A stretch of 64,000 nt of DNA from Eudorina sp. 2006-703-Eu-15 (lineage: Eukaryota > Chlorophyta > Chlorophyceae > Chlamydomonadales > Volvocaceae). The stretch lies in contig BDSI01000001.1 of assembly GCA_003117195.1 (NCBI GenBank), positions 248,001 through 312,000 on the forward strand, written 5' to 3'. How positions within the stretch are numbered: position 1 is the stretch's first letter; each line of letters begins with the position of its first letter. Position numbers and translations under genes: made by a program. This document shows positions 23,468-36,600 of the stretch, piece after piece. The notes below the pieces were generated by a model. It was not told the origin of the DNA, did no database searches, and was given only the letters and a program-made list of their open reading frames with translations.

Positions 23468-25982
23468 GTCTGGCAATCATACATACATGCCGATCCGAAT
23501 GAATCACGTTCGTTACAGCAGTGGACCTGGCGGTCACATGTATGCAGCACGCTGGTCCCCCATCTGCTCAGGTCCGTGGACAGGTCTGAACTTTTCCTCT
23601 TACCTCCATCGGCCCCCGAAACCTCTTACCTCCATCGGCCCCCGAAAGGTTTTCTAACTGCCTTTACCTTTACCTCCATGTGCCCCAGATCCTCACGCAT
23701 GCATTCTGCACGTGAAAGCAGCACTACTGCTCACGCGGCATCACGGCTGCGAGTTCGCCAATCCAGCGCGCGCACATAAACTACGTGGTTGGCTGCGTCA
23801 GCCTGCCGTCCAGTTCCACCTCCGCGGCTGCGGACGTCGTTGGGTCATCGAGGTCAGCCAGGAGCCTGTCCACATCCTGAAACCAGCACCACCGCAACAT
23901 GTCCCAAGTTCACATCCACGCAAAGCTTGCTTCTCGCTGTGTTTTTTTTCCAGGCAGTTATGACGACTGCATTCGCACCTCAGTTGGGGCCAGGCGAGTT
24001 TCTTTTGGCAACATTTACACAAACTCGAGGCGGCCATGACCATAATCTTTGAAACAAACATGTCGCCGCAGCCCCTGCTGAGGTCAGCGCGCCCGTAGGA
24101 CGCACAATGCTGACAGCGCCGTGTCATGCCATGCCGTGGCACAGCATTATAAAACTGAAATCCGTGTGTCGTGCACCAGAAACAACGCAACAACAGACCC
24201 GAAACGCATGCGCTATGATGGGCGCGCGCGGCGACAGTCGCCCCGAACCGAACGGGGGGGCCTCCAGCCCAACTGCTGTAGCGCTCAAGCAAACGTTTCG
24301 GCTCAACCGGGTCGATGGGGTTCAGCGCTAGTGTGTTGCTTCTTATCCCACCACATAGCACACCTTCCTGGCCAGCTAGCTGTCATCGACCCACGCAGCC
24401 ACCTGCCCAACCTACATACCTGCAGATGCGCCCGCAGGTGCTCCAGTACGGAGAGGCCGATACGGTTGGTCCATCCGGTGGCCTGCTGGGCGTCAGGGAG
24501 GTATGTACGACATGGACAGCAAGCAGTCCATCATCATTGATGATGATGGACAGCAGTAGTGGAGGCCGGGGCGCGATGTAAGCGACGGGAACAGCAGCAC
24601 TGACCGGGGGGATGGTACGCAGCGTGCGGCACTGGGCACCTGGCGCGCCAAGGCCCTCAGTTCCGATCCTCGGCCGAGCGAGGAGGAGGGCCCCGCTCGC
24701 AAGCCATACATCCACACGTTGCTACCAGCAGGCGGTGAAGGTGGAAGGACACCGAGCAGCATGGGGCCCCGTCCCCGTAAGGTCGCGAGCGATAGGCCCC
24801 TTTGCGACGCACGCGGCACAACGTGGCGAGGAGAACAGTTCGCGCATCATGCAGGTCCGCCGGTGAGGTCGCACCAGAAGTCGCGGCGCGTTGCCAGCCG
24901 GCCCTCTCCAAAACAACCGCCCACCCCACCCACCCATTCATCTCGAGTAACCAGCAGCAGCAGGACAAAGCAAATAATTCATTTACTGAAGTCCAATCAG
25001 TATCCTGGTTTTATACACTCCTGTAACTCATACTGTCAATCTCGCAGCCCCGAAAATTAATAATTATTCACAACACAACATTTCCAGCAAGCGTAAAAAC
25101 ATCACCCTTTATCACAGCACGCGCAGCATACCTACCACCTACCAGTACTTCAAAGTTAATTTCCTTCGCTCCCTATGTACTTCCAAAAAATCACAAGAGT
25201 TCCCAACTACTCTACACAAAATTACCATTTTACGATAATTTATGTTTCACCAACCAACGTAATACTTACCGTACGCCCTTCCCAGCCATCACAACAACAG
25301 CATCCGAATCCCAAACAATAACTAAATTGTCACACAATACAGCACACTAAACCATCGAACTCACGAACCCGCAAACAGTCAGAATGCTTCCCGCTCAAAC
25401 CATTCCGGCAAACGCGCATAACCACGGGCTACTCCAGGGAGACACCACGAACACAACGTAAGCCCTCTTCATCAACACCAATTAATCACCTACGTGTCAC
25501 TACTCACACAATACACTCACTAAGACCGGTCATATCGAAATTCTTGGGCCTTAGAACCGTGTGCTGCCCCAGCTGCCAGCACAGTCAATCCTCAAGCAAG
25601 GTATGAACATCGATTCCGCTGATACCATTCATCACGAATGAACAACACCCCACCACTTAATATTCGCACATGTTTTACAGTGATAAACCGGTGGAAGCCA
25701 AACCCTCGCCATCCCGCTCGCTCTGTCACAACACGGTAAGCGCAAAGATTACACATGCATCACAATTATTGTAACTATTAATACCGAACCCTCTCTAGCA
25801 AGGCTCTTTGCTACCTTCTATGCAGTCACTATCGATCTTTTTCATCGATCACACCCCGCCCGCCCACACCACCTCCCGCCATCCTCGCCCGGCACCTTCA
25901 ACAGACGTCCGGTGAGCAAATGATCTAAAGCTAATAAATTAATTTCCAGTAGGGCAAAACGCATTTGCACTTGCACACTTGC

Positions 25983-26051
25983 GCAGCGCTCAAGCCATCT
26001 GATGAGGCCCTGGCAAGGCCGAAACGCGTCATGGCATGCCTTGCTCGCTGT
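25983..26051 (+). ncRNA. Hammerhead ribozyme (unit 2)
   Basis: Same fold as in unit 1 but with the canonical CTGATGA core (25999-26005), stem II GGCC/GGCC, GAAA and ACGCGTC. The predicted cleavage is after C26030, with stem I GCCAT/ATGGC and outer GCAGCG/CGCTGT. It sits in the same AT-rich element (about 24965-26240). Confidence 0.87.
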
Positions 26052-26379
26052 TGTCTATCCTGCTTGTTGTGTCTTGTCGCATTCGCTTTGTTGCCTATCT
26101 CTTACATTATTTTATTTCAGTTTTAGTTATAGTTTGTTAAAATCTGTTCTCTTACGCTCTAGTACATTAAAACTCAGAGGTGCTTAAGAATTATTTCTGT
26201 TCACAATTTCTTTACAGATACTCACGATATCACTGAAATTTAGCCCGCTTCCGCTATTACCAACAGCAGCAGCAGCAGATGACTGCCATCAGCCTTGCCC
26301 ACGATAGTGCCCCATACGTACCCCTGGCTGGGTCGCCTTACTTGTCGGGAGTCGTACCCATGTACAGGTGCATACCCAC

Positions 26380-28631
26380 CTGGATGTTCTTGTGCGCTGA
26401 GCCCATGCGCGCCCCGGCGAAGCTCACATCCACTCGCCGCCAGGGCAGTCGCCGCAGGTGAGCCAGGGCGAACTCCACCACCACCTTGGCGCACCACCAG
26501 CAAGAAGGACACCACCACAACCAGCGACACAGCAGCGGCGGCGGCGATGGCGATGTACAGGGTGCCAAAGCAAATAGATGACAACCGTTTCCACTTCGGT
26601 TTCCTAGATTGCCCCGGGGCTGCCCCGGGGTGCCAGCAGACCTCTCTCTCACGCGCGCGGCGGTGACTTGCAACCCGTACATGTCGTACATGGCCGCAGC
26701 CCGACGCACCGACCCAGGGGGTCAGGCTGCGCTGGGCAATGTGCGGCCCCGGGCAACTGTGATGTTGCGGTGTTCGTCAGGAGTAGCCCGAGCCCTTCTG
26801 TCCCCTTGGCTCCCCTGCTCCGTCCCTGCTGACTTGCCGCGTGCCGCGGCCCCTCCCCACACTTACCTGCTGCGGGACGTCCTGCCCGCCCTCGCCCGCC
26901 AGTTCCACATCCACTGCATCCACTGTGAGGGCCCCGCCCTCCGCGGCCCCTAGCTCCTCAGGCGCCGAGATAGGCAATGCGGGAGCGGTGCTGAGGCCCG
27001 CCGCCGGCGGATCTTCCCGTACGACTCCTCGCCCTCGTCGTACGATATCCTCCGGAATGGTCAGCCGTTCATCCTTGGCGCGTATGGTCGCGTTATGCCA
27101 GCTGACCCTGTCGTACAGACAGTCACGTGCGAGCCATTGAGACAACAAGTTATCACTCTGGGGCATTATTTTATTATTCGATCAAGACAGTCCCAGATCC
27201 ACCCAAACCTCCCCGCGTGTGACTTGCAGCTAGGACGCCGAAAAACGATTGTGGCGCGTTACATACGATGAATGCCCTCGTACTCCTTCATGAGCGCAAT
27301 AACTGCACCGCAGGATTAACGGCGGGAGCAGGGGGCCGCCTGCTCTGGGGCTAGTCGCTTGGGACCGGTCGTCCTCCCTGCTTGCACCCACCCACCCACC
27401 CACCCCACCCCACCCACCCACCCGTGGACGCCGCTCGTCCACTTGCAGCCGAGCCCCCACTTACCAGTGATCTCGACCCACGTTTCCGTAGCAAGCCCGG
27501 GAGGAGAAGGCCTTGAGCGCAGAAAAAAAGTACTGGCCCCTGGCGCGGGCGGATGGAGGGGGGTCGTGCAAGGATTGGACAGGCGCCCAGAGCCGCACAG
27601 GCACCCGGCGTGAGGACGTATGTGCAGCCGCGCCGCAAACATACGGACATACAGACATACGATTGAATTTGGCCGAGGTTGCAGTAAATCCTGGTCCTGA
27701 CTGCCCGCAGCTGTGGGACCCGTGCGGGTTCCGTGAGCCTCACGCAGGAGGCCGACTCGAACCCCACGCGCCCCAGCGGTTTGCTCTGATGTCAGCCCGG
27801 CCCCGCGATATGGCGCGTGGCCCTGAATGATGCCGCATTGCCTGCCGTACATTGTATTACCCACGTTTCCTGGACATCCGTCGCCAGCAAGAGGAGCAGC
27901 GGCCGCTGTCCCGGGCCGGCATCGAGCGCCAGGAACTGGCGGCCGGTGCGGCGGAATAACGTACGGGCGACTGAACTCGCCACCGCCTGTCAGAGCACGG
28001 TTCGCGCGGGCGGGATCAGCGCTGTTGGGCAGGGTAGGTAGGTAGGTAGGTGGCCACAATGCACGGGTGGGTCAGTGGTAGGACCGGCTGAGCCGGGCTT
28101 AGCCGCGGTTGATGGTGCGGGTTGATGATGTATGTCCGCGAAGTACTCTAGTGGTCAGGGATGCCTAGATAAGGGAGGGAGCCTCCTCCGCTGTGCGGAG
28201 GGCGACCGGCATCGCGTGGCCTCACACACACGCGTGCGAGCCGCCTCGCTCTGGCTCAGCTGGGCAGGCAGGCCTGCCGGAGGGTGCAACCCTAGCTAGT
28301 ACGATTAGGTTGGGACGCGGGACCAGGCTAGTTTTACCGCACCAAGCAGGGGCGCGCCTCCGAAACGCGCCCTGGGTGCTGCAAGGACTTGAGGAGGTTG
28401 AACAGCGGACTGCGAGGCGCAGACCGCCCGGGATGGGCCTTCGCCCACTCCCTTGAGGGGGCACAGCGGTCACCGATCCTCGGGGATCGGGCACGCGCCC
28501 TTGGTTGAGAGCGAGGGGACAGAGGCCCCTTACGCCCCTTTCCCCCGTATCCGGGGGAAAGTGCTTCGGCGGTCTCCCGTATGGGGCGGGTTAGCGCCCC
28601 CGGCCAGTGTCGGCCCGGCAGATATGTAACG

Positions 28632-28708
<77 letters not shown>

Positions 28709-29429
28709 CACACACACACACTACACACGGGTTGCAATTCTAAGCACACACACACACACACACTGCACACACACGCCGGGGCCATTATGTGGCATGGGGA
28801 CACTTTCTGGGCATCGCTATGTCATGCACTCCTGCTTTGCCTGCCTATGAACACCACACGCTCAGCGCCTTGCTTGGCGGGGATGTTGCAGTCGGGGGGC
28901 CAGGCAAATCATGACGCCCGAGGCCCAACTGCACGGCTTGGCACGCGGTCAAACTTGCAAGGCGCACCTGCAGGGCACGTTTGAGGCCGCGGCCGATCAG
29001 GGGCATGTGGCCCGCCCATGTCACGAAAGGCACCTGGACGGGCCCGTCATCTACGGTCAAGCCCAGGTGCGGCGTCGCCAGCGTGATGAAATGGACTGGC
29101 TTCAAACCACAGACAGTGCCACTTGAAGGTTTGAATAGGACACCCATCGCATAACGCGCTATCATTCCGCCCAGGGAGTGGCAAACGACTGACAGCTTCT
29201 TCAGCTGAGGGTGCTGCTGAACGAGATCCCGAATCTCCGCGACAAGTCGCTCTCCGCAAACGTCCAAGCCGTCATGCGTCTTCCATCGTCCGTTCACAGC
29301 GGACGCGTGCAGCAACACACCGGGAGAATTCATGTTGCGCAGCACCTTGACGCAATTATCCCATGCGTGCAATGTGTCAGCAAGGCCATGGACTAATATT
29401 ATCAAATGTTCTGGACTGGTCTTGGACAT
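26380..29429 (-). CDS. DUF676 putative serine esterase, copy 2
   Basis: Exons 29429-28968, 27986-27861, 27532-27465, 27107-26867 and 26484-26380 match copy 1 with all splice sites and phases kept. Differences include SKTSPEHL and HGLADT near the start and one extra Val codon at the start of exon 5. The serine elbow CHSLGGM is intact. As in copy 1, the C-terminal exon is missing and the hammerhead element lies downstream. The intron between exons 1 and 2 has gained a GC-rich SINE-like insert and a long (CA)n tract. Confidence 0.82.
28231..28636 (+). mobile_element. GC-rich SINE-like insert, unit 2
   Basis: About 400 bases absent from unit 1, inserted inside a (CA)n stretch of DUF676 intron 1. 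It contains TGGCTCAGCTGG (tRNA A-box-like, 28251-28262), several GC hairpins such as GATCCTCGGGGATC, and ends GTAACGATTCACACAC. No clear B-box or ORF. Confidence 0.5.
28636..28775 (+). repeat. (CA)n microsatellite, unit 2
   Basis: More than forty CA repeats with a few interruptions, directly after the SINE-like insert. In unit 3 the matching tract is 43977-44121; unit 1 has only a short CA stretch (16182-16211). Confidence 0.95.
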
Positions 29430-29646
29430 GATAAGTGCTTCCAAGCCAGATGGCAAGTGACCTTGTACTTTGAATGTTATCCAAATGATATCTAAAGTCA
29501 CTTATAAGGTCTAAAATTGATAATTACATGTAGTCCTTGATGGCGTGGTATGGGTAGAATGTCGTTTTCTTCTGCACGGCCGTACCGTCGAAGCCTCATT
29601 GAAACCGCTGCCCCTCAGCAGAGCCTTTTGTAATATAGATATAGAT

Positions 29647-31935
29647 ATAGTTTGCGTTGCATAGTGACAAAACTGGTCCACCACGGCCTTGTACGGTCCA
29701 TATAAGGGCTGGCGCGTGAGCATTCATGGATGTCGCTGGGACGCGATGCAAGTAAACGTTCGGTAGCCCTTCATATAGGAGGGCGCTGAAAAGTTGCGCG
29801 AACGCGGAGGGTGGTGTTTGGTGCTTGCTCATGTTATAATGCGCAGAGGGGAAGTGTACGCGAAGCGGCGGGATGGAAAGAACTGGATTGTTACAGGGCT
29901 TCATTTAGTTTATTTCCAAGGTCAATAAGAACGCGCTGCGGGCATGACCGCGAGCGTCAGGCGTCGTCGGCGATCATGTCGCCCCAGTCAAGGCCGGTGG
30001 CGCGGCCGTTAACGTCCTTGAACCATCTCACAAAGATTGCGAAGTCGGGGTAGGGCTTGCCCAACAAGTTGTTGCTTTCGCGCAGCATCTGGGCGTGCTC
30101 CTCCAGCAGGAAGTCGTCGTCCAGCCTGGCCGGGCACGCGCACAGGATTCTGAGGCCCTTGTACCAGTTCTCGTAGGGGTTGTGCTCGTCGGTGAACATA
30201 GCGTTTTCTGCGATGGGGTCCACCTTGTAGTCGCGGATTGGCGACTTGCTGTGACGTTGTAGAAGGGAAGTCCAGTCGCTGACCTCGTTGGGCGCGATGT
30301 CGTGGTCAGGTGCAAAGATTTTGATTTCGCAGACCCAGTTGTCGGGCGTTGCTGTTGAGGTGTCCTTCGTCGCGCGGTCATTGCGGTGGGTTGAAGATTG
30401 GCTCGAGGTTGGGGTCGATGACCGTGTTGGCTGGGGTGTCATTGTAGACGAAGATGCGGTTGATATCCTGGCGATTGCAGCCGCGCGGATCACGAACAAC
30501 GCGCCACATTGCGTCGAGCTTGGTCTTGGCCATTCCCAGGCCGGGCCCCGGTGTGGCCCAAATCGCAGCAGGGATGTAGCGCTCCGAGCGGATCATGTCG
30601 AGGAGCACCTCCTCCATTTCTGCATACCGCTCCGCGTTGTTGTCGTTGTTGTGGAAGAGGGTGTACACTTTGCACAGCTTGAAGATGTTGTTCTTGTTGA
30701 TAATCTGCTTCTCGCGCGTGGGGTCCGCCGCGAAGAGGCGATAGCGCTCCACACCATGTGCGACCTCCTCATCGGTAACGTTGTGGTTGACGGTGCGGAA
30801 CCATCTGCGAGGCAAGGGAATCGTGTCAGTCGAGCGCGTGGCATGTTGCAGCTGCATCTCGTCGTGGACCTTACTCGCGGCCGGCATCCTTTTCACAGTA
30901 GCCACACATTCCTTCGAATGTATGCACGCCCTGATTACGGAGCTCGCGGCACATGATACGGGAGCCTTGCGGGCGGACCCCGTCATTGTCCCAGCCAAGG
31001 GCATTCCGGATAGTTGTGTTCACAGACTGTGAGGAGGACGCCAAAATACGGATGACGCTCTGAATATGAAGCCTGCCTTGCTCCGGACCGCGCTCCAAGC
31101 TGGCTTTGCCCTTGAGCGTGTTGCCTTGCAGCCATTGGGTGTACAATTGGAAGTGGATTGGGAGGACATCGGTGCTGTGAATTGTAATTGTCACACTGAT
31201 GTCCATTTCCCTGAGGTTGGTCGCGCGCCGGCGGCGTTGCGGCCTCGGCTGCTGCTCCCCTTCTTCGCCTGGCGCTGGTGCTTCTTGCTGAGGCGGAGGG
31301 CCTGGCGCAGCGGCGGCATTCTGGGGCTGGGCGACCGCATTCATTCCATGAAGAGCAGGATGCTGCGCAGCTGGTTCTGGCACCGCATTGGGGGGAGCGG
31401 GAACATTTGGGTGCTGGCGCTGGAAAGCATCAAGTTCGGCGTCGGTCAAGTCGTCGGCAAGCGCTCGCAGGAAATTCACATAGCCCGCCGACCCCGGCGG
31501 CCAGTATGCGCGCTGATTCTCCTGATCCCACCTAGGCCCACGGTACACAACGTTCTGCGCAGCGGCAATGGCAAGCCATGAAATAATCATAATTGATGTA
31601 ACAGTTGCGAGATTCATGGTTGGGTCTTCCCAGGGCCACCACCACTGAGGAACGGGCGCTTGATTGTCTATGTCCATATGGAAGAATGCTGTGACTTTGC
31701 TGCCATCGCGCTTTAGGACGGCGCCGCTGGAGCGGCCAGCAAGCAAATGCCCGGCTTGCAGCGATTTCCCTGTATCCCACACCATTCGCGTGCGCGCAAC
31801 CACCGTCTAAAACTTTTTGAAATCCTTTTTTCATATTCGCCGAAACATCCCTTTGCGGAGCGCGTTCTGCTGGACTGGCTTTCCCGAGTCGGGCATTCCG
31901 TACACAGAGGGCCACTTTCTTTTTCCGCGCGAGTT
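29647..31935 (-). mobile_element. HUH-nuclease (Replitron-like) element, unit 2
   Basis: A 2.3 kb insertion absent from unit 1. The shared flanks are GTAATATAGATATA on the left and TCAATCTGAATATGATG on the right. No target-site duplication or long terminal inverted repeat is evident, which fits a single-strand HUH mechanism better than a DDE transposase. It sits between the divergent DUF676 and membrane-protein genes. Confidence 0.7.
29957..31785 (-). CDS. Rep-like single-Tyr HUH endonuclease, copy in unit 2
   Basis: Exon 1 is 31785-30875. A 70-base intron (30874-30805, GTAAGG...CGCAG) joins it in phase to exon 2, which starts at 30804. Three Rep-type motifs are visible in order: VTITIHS (motif 1), RLHIQSVIR (motif 2, HUQ form) and GYCEKDAG (motif 3, catalytic Tyr and Lys). 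A Pro/Gln-rich linker precedes the domain and about 300 residues follow it. No Walker A or helicase motif was seen in any frame. Exon 2's frame ends at 30378; the rest of the protein-like sequence (DNWVCEIKIF... to the stop at 29957) is in another frame, so a second intron or a frameshift lies between about 30500 and 30330. A TGTAA signal follows at 29895-29891. Family: Replitron transposases of green algae are HUH proteins lacking a helicase; assignment is by motif only. Confidence 0.7.
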
Positions 31936-33633
31936 TATCAATCTGAATATGATGTTAATAAATTGCACACATGCGGTCGGAACTGATCTTCCCAGTGGCC
32001 CACTTCAACCGTTGACTGGAGTGCATTGCACCAAAAGACGCAGGCAATAAAAACATTGAGACTAAATTTGAACAATATAATTTGATGATTAATAAATGCA
32101 TGCGCTTGGCGATCAACAGTCTATATGCGATCGACCGTCAGTCAGACCACTTTTGATGCGGTGGATAAAGTTGACCAAGCAATGCCGGTCACGAATAGAA
32201 ATGGCATATCGGCTGCGTAGGAACTATGGTTAATGAATATCTGGTCGCGACGGTAGGGAACAGGTCTGATCTGGTCTGATCTCTTACGTGCCTGATCAAA
32301 ATTCTGCCTGATTCCGGGTGTAAGTGTGTGACTGCATTCGAGTCCTGGTATTGGAGATACCTGTTGATCCCTAGTTGTTTCCACGGCCCAGGCTATCATC
32401 GCGCTAGACCATGCGTTCGCCTTACTGCCTAAGCGGGTCTGGCATGCGCGATATATATGGCGGATGCAGCGCTGTGCAGCAAACGATCTCAACTGCGGAA
32501 GGCTGCACTTCTCTGCGGCGTAGGGCTGCAGCCCAGCCAGTGGGCGCAGCTGGGGCGTTGTGTAGCAGGCACGGCCGCGAGCTTTGTTCCTTGAACCCAC
32601 CGCCGCCGTGCACAATTTGATTGCCATTCTGACTAGTCCCGCTGGCCAGCATGGTCATGATAATGACTGGAGCGCCGGGTGAGGTAAGGGGTCTCGGCGA
32701 CGGCCCCGTGCACCCCACGTGGACCCTCGTGGGCTTGAAGGAAACCTCCTGGGGGAAAGCTTTGCTCAAGTTTTCCGTTTGTCCGATCGGGTTAGTACCT
32801 GTCTTCAGTAATTGCTCTTTGCCGAGGGACAACATGGCTAACGCGTCTCTGAGATGGAGAAGGTCGCTTCTGCAACTCGCATTGCAGACAGCGAGGCGCA
32901 CAGCACAGGTGGGCGCAGAAAGACCCTTGCCTTCACACAAAGCTGCGAAGCATGTTCGCCCCTAGAAACGCAATAAGATGGCGTAACATTTTGTGGTTGA
33001 TAGAACAAAAAGTTACTTCCGCCAAGAAGTCAGGTTTGCCATTTGCATTCACAAACTGCTGGCAGGTTTCGCTTCAGTAATGGTCAAGACCCATTGCAAC
33101 GATATTATTTTGAAGCTGAGCTTGTATATAGAAGGCAGTACATGGCAGACGAAATTCAATAGACCCAGTAGACCGCCCTCCATGAGTGGGTAGACCACCC
33201 ACAGCGATTGGCGACAGTGTAAATTGCTGACACTACAAATAATATTATTTGTTTACAAAATATTTTGTTAGGGTATGTGCTTTTAGGGAGTACCATATAC
33301 GAATGCCTTCAGAGTATCCTCATCTGAACCTCAATACGGCACGAAGGAAAAGGATTGTTGGATATACACACACCAACTCTTATATAGAGTTTTGTTTGTC
33401 GCCTACTTATTAGACCTGACGTTTGCGCCGAACCTTGACCTTTACGCCGAACCTTGACGACACCGTTTGCGACTCCAGCGACATCGCCCCCCGTCATCGT
33501 AGTCACATACAGAGATAACATATATGTAAATAAAATTGTCGATCGGGCATCAGATATACGTAATTGGGCGCATTCCAGCGGCCACCTGCAAGTGGTCTAG
33601 GAGAACCGTCGAGAAACCGGGCGGACGTGCAAA

Positions 33634-36600
33634 ATGCCCAAATTTGGGCACTTTAAAGTGCACCCAGAGAATAAAACGATAGTGCTAGTTTCTGCACAAG
33701 AGCCGAAATGGCCAGAGGAATACGGCAGAAATTTGTGGGGATGGGCCCAGCTGCAGCTTAAAGCCGTCAGAGAGGAGGGCCACCTCGGCACCCTGGCCAT
33801 CAAGTGCCGCCCCAGAGAACTACGAGAAAGGCTGAAAGCGTAAGTTGCTCCGGTGCAGCGGCTGACGGATTGCTGCTGCCCATCCGCGGCTGTCGCCTTT
33901 ACAGCTAGCCAGATAGAGCTAGCCTACATTGAAGTCCGGACTCACCGGGTCATCACGGTCACGACCAAGTGGCTGCTGCCCACTACATACAGGATATGGA
34001 CGACTTTGGGCGTCGTGTCGGCCCTCATGGCAGGTAAGCAAGCAGTGCCGAGGTGCGTGGCTCACTGGTGGGGTCAAGTTCAGGGCCTGTAAGACCTAGC
34101 TACACATACAGGCATATGGACTTGTGGAGTTGTTAGCCTGCTGACTAATGCATCCTCCATCTATCAAGCACCCGCCACGCTAACCGCGGATGCATGTACG
34201 GGTTGATGACGACCGTTGGTAGTTACGTTACAACAGCTAGCTGTACCAGCTTGCCGGCCGCGACTCCGTGTTCCTACCTACCTGCCTTACCCTGGTCCTG
34301 CCGCCCCTACCTGTACAGCATTCAAGCCTCTTACACTGCAGCTTTGACCGTCCGTACATACACCGTACGTGCCGCACATACAGGCATGAGCACGCCCACC
34401 GTGATGAGCCCGTCCAACCCTTGGGAGCCCGGCATGGAGATGTATGGGGTCGACAAAGTGATAATCTGCGCCATGGTGCTGTCATCCTTCTGCTCCTTCA
34501 CCGTCGTGGTAGGTACATCCTTTGGTTAGTTGCCGTTCGAAGGGCGAGGATAGGGTTTATGGCGACCATGCATGGCTAGGTATAGCTGGAAAACACGCAC
34601 GGGACACCCTGACCCGGCTGCCTGCCTGCCTGTCATTGGCAAGATGGCAACGACCTGCTGGCAACTACTGCTGGCAACTGGTGGCGACTGCTGGCAACTG
34701 CTGGCAATTGCTGGCGACTGCTGGCGACTGCTGGCAAAACGGTGGGTCATTTCATTCACATCCTCCGTGTGCTCACCCGCTCACGCCTGCAGGTCATTTG
34801 CACGATGCTCCTGTACGGCATCGACCTGATGCCCACCGACGGCTACATCAAGGGCTTCGTGTGCAAGTAAGTACGTATGCTAGCTGGTGTCCGTGCCTGC
34901 CCGCAGGAAAGGAACATACACCCCCCGCACAGCGGGGCGCTCCACGGGCAGCAGAGCAACGAAGCAGCCCCGCCCGCGCCACAACTAACGCTGAAAAAAT
35001 ACTTTTGGCAATTTTTTGATAGTGAGAGATTGATGACCAGTGAAGACGTTGTTACTGCGATGCTGCTGTGTATTATTATTAGGATGTTACAGCGGACCCC
35101 GCGGGTCATCGGTGACAGCCCCGGCGACAGCCGAGGCTTCCTCACCATACACTGCCTAAATGAACTAACGCCACCATGGCGCTCCGGACAGGCTCCCCAA
35201 GTGCACCGAAACACTCCCCGGGTCCACACTACCAGGGAACCACCCCGTTCCTGAGAACCAACCATGGCAAGGGATAAAGCCCGCTCAGGGGGAGTTAGCC
35301 ACCAGGGCGCCCCTATGTGTATGTACTGCCGTGCACCGCGTGTTGCGTGCCACAACAAGGGTGCAGGTCTTCAACAATCTGTGCGTCGTTTTCTACATCG
35401 GTGCCGTCTTCGCCCTGTTCATTGGGTACTTGGCCATCATCTACCAAAACTACGAGTGGGTACGTTCCATGAGTGCGCCGTGCATGATGACCTACAACGT
35501 ACAACACCAACTACTTATCGGGGCACTTGTGCGTGACGGATGAATGATGGGGAACCAGCAGTGCACCACTCTCTGTGACACAGCGCGGCCACCGTCTATC
35601 TGCTGACAAAGTCTATCTGGCCCTGCGCGCGTGCTGCGTGCGCATGCTTCCGACTATTTATTTGCTGCTGCCCGTGCGATCGTACGTACAGGATGTCTTC
35701 ATTTTGCTGACGTCGGTCGCCGGGGTGCTGGCAGTCTTGCTCTTGAGCATCTACGGGTTTCTTCACACGTACCAAGCTCTCACCATTGTGGAGCATCGGT
35801 AAGCACCAAGCAAACTCCGTCCTGAATGTGTTCGCTCGTGTGCGGTCGTGTGCGGTTGCGAGCGTGGGAGCCCAGAGCGCTGCCGAACAGTGCCGAACGG
35901 GTAAGTAAGTAAATAAAGGAGATAAGCACGCACCACACAGACAATCAACATGGCCGCCCTCCGAAAAGCTTGTTTTCCACTGGATAGATGGATGGGGTCC
36001 GCTGCAATCAACATTCCTTCCTCCGCCCAGGGTCAGCCCGCCGGGCTGGGGGCTCACTCACGCATCTCGAGCCATAGATCCATGCATCCGGTGGTGTGCG
36101 TGCGTACGTGTGTGCCTGCCATGCATGCTTAAGGGAGCCTCCGCGGGCGCGAGTGAGCCAGGTTGCGATCGAGGCGCCCTCGCCACAGCAGAAGACGACG
36201 ACAGATGAAGGGGCGAGGCCATGAATGCCCGGTCCCCGTGCGCTGTTGTTTGATTGCTCGGCCCGGCTATCTATGCGGTCCCGGCACTCGACCGTACGGC
36301 ATATTTATGGCGAGGCGTCCACAGTTGCGTGAACATCCCCCATACATCAACGAACGAAGCTTGCTCTGGTATACACCGATGATCCCGTTGGGGTCCGCTG
36401 TAACATTCATTCATTCATTCATTCATCAACGAACGAACCCATTCATTCATTCATTCATTCATTGATTCATTCTATCACCCGCGGCGGAAAACAGCCCACG
36501 TTGTCCGTGGTAAACAAAAAGCGGCATCGATGCAGGGTCTACCTTGCAACCAGGTAGGTAGGTAGATAACAAATAGCGGGACATATGTGTGGAAAGAGCC

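Noticed and set aside
28636..28775. CRISPR-like or telomeric repeat
   Set aside because: It is a plain (CA)n microsatellite; there are no spacers. The (GGTA)n and (ATTC)n tracts are likewise simple repeats, not telomere (TTTTAGGG) arrays.
29957..31785. Helitron or endogenous CRESS-DNA virus
   Set aside because: Only one catalytic Tyr is seen and no helicase domain. The frames contain no capsid-like sequence and the gene has an intron.
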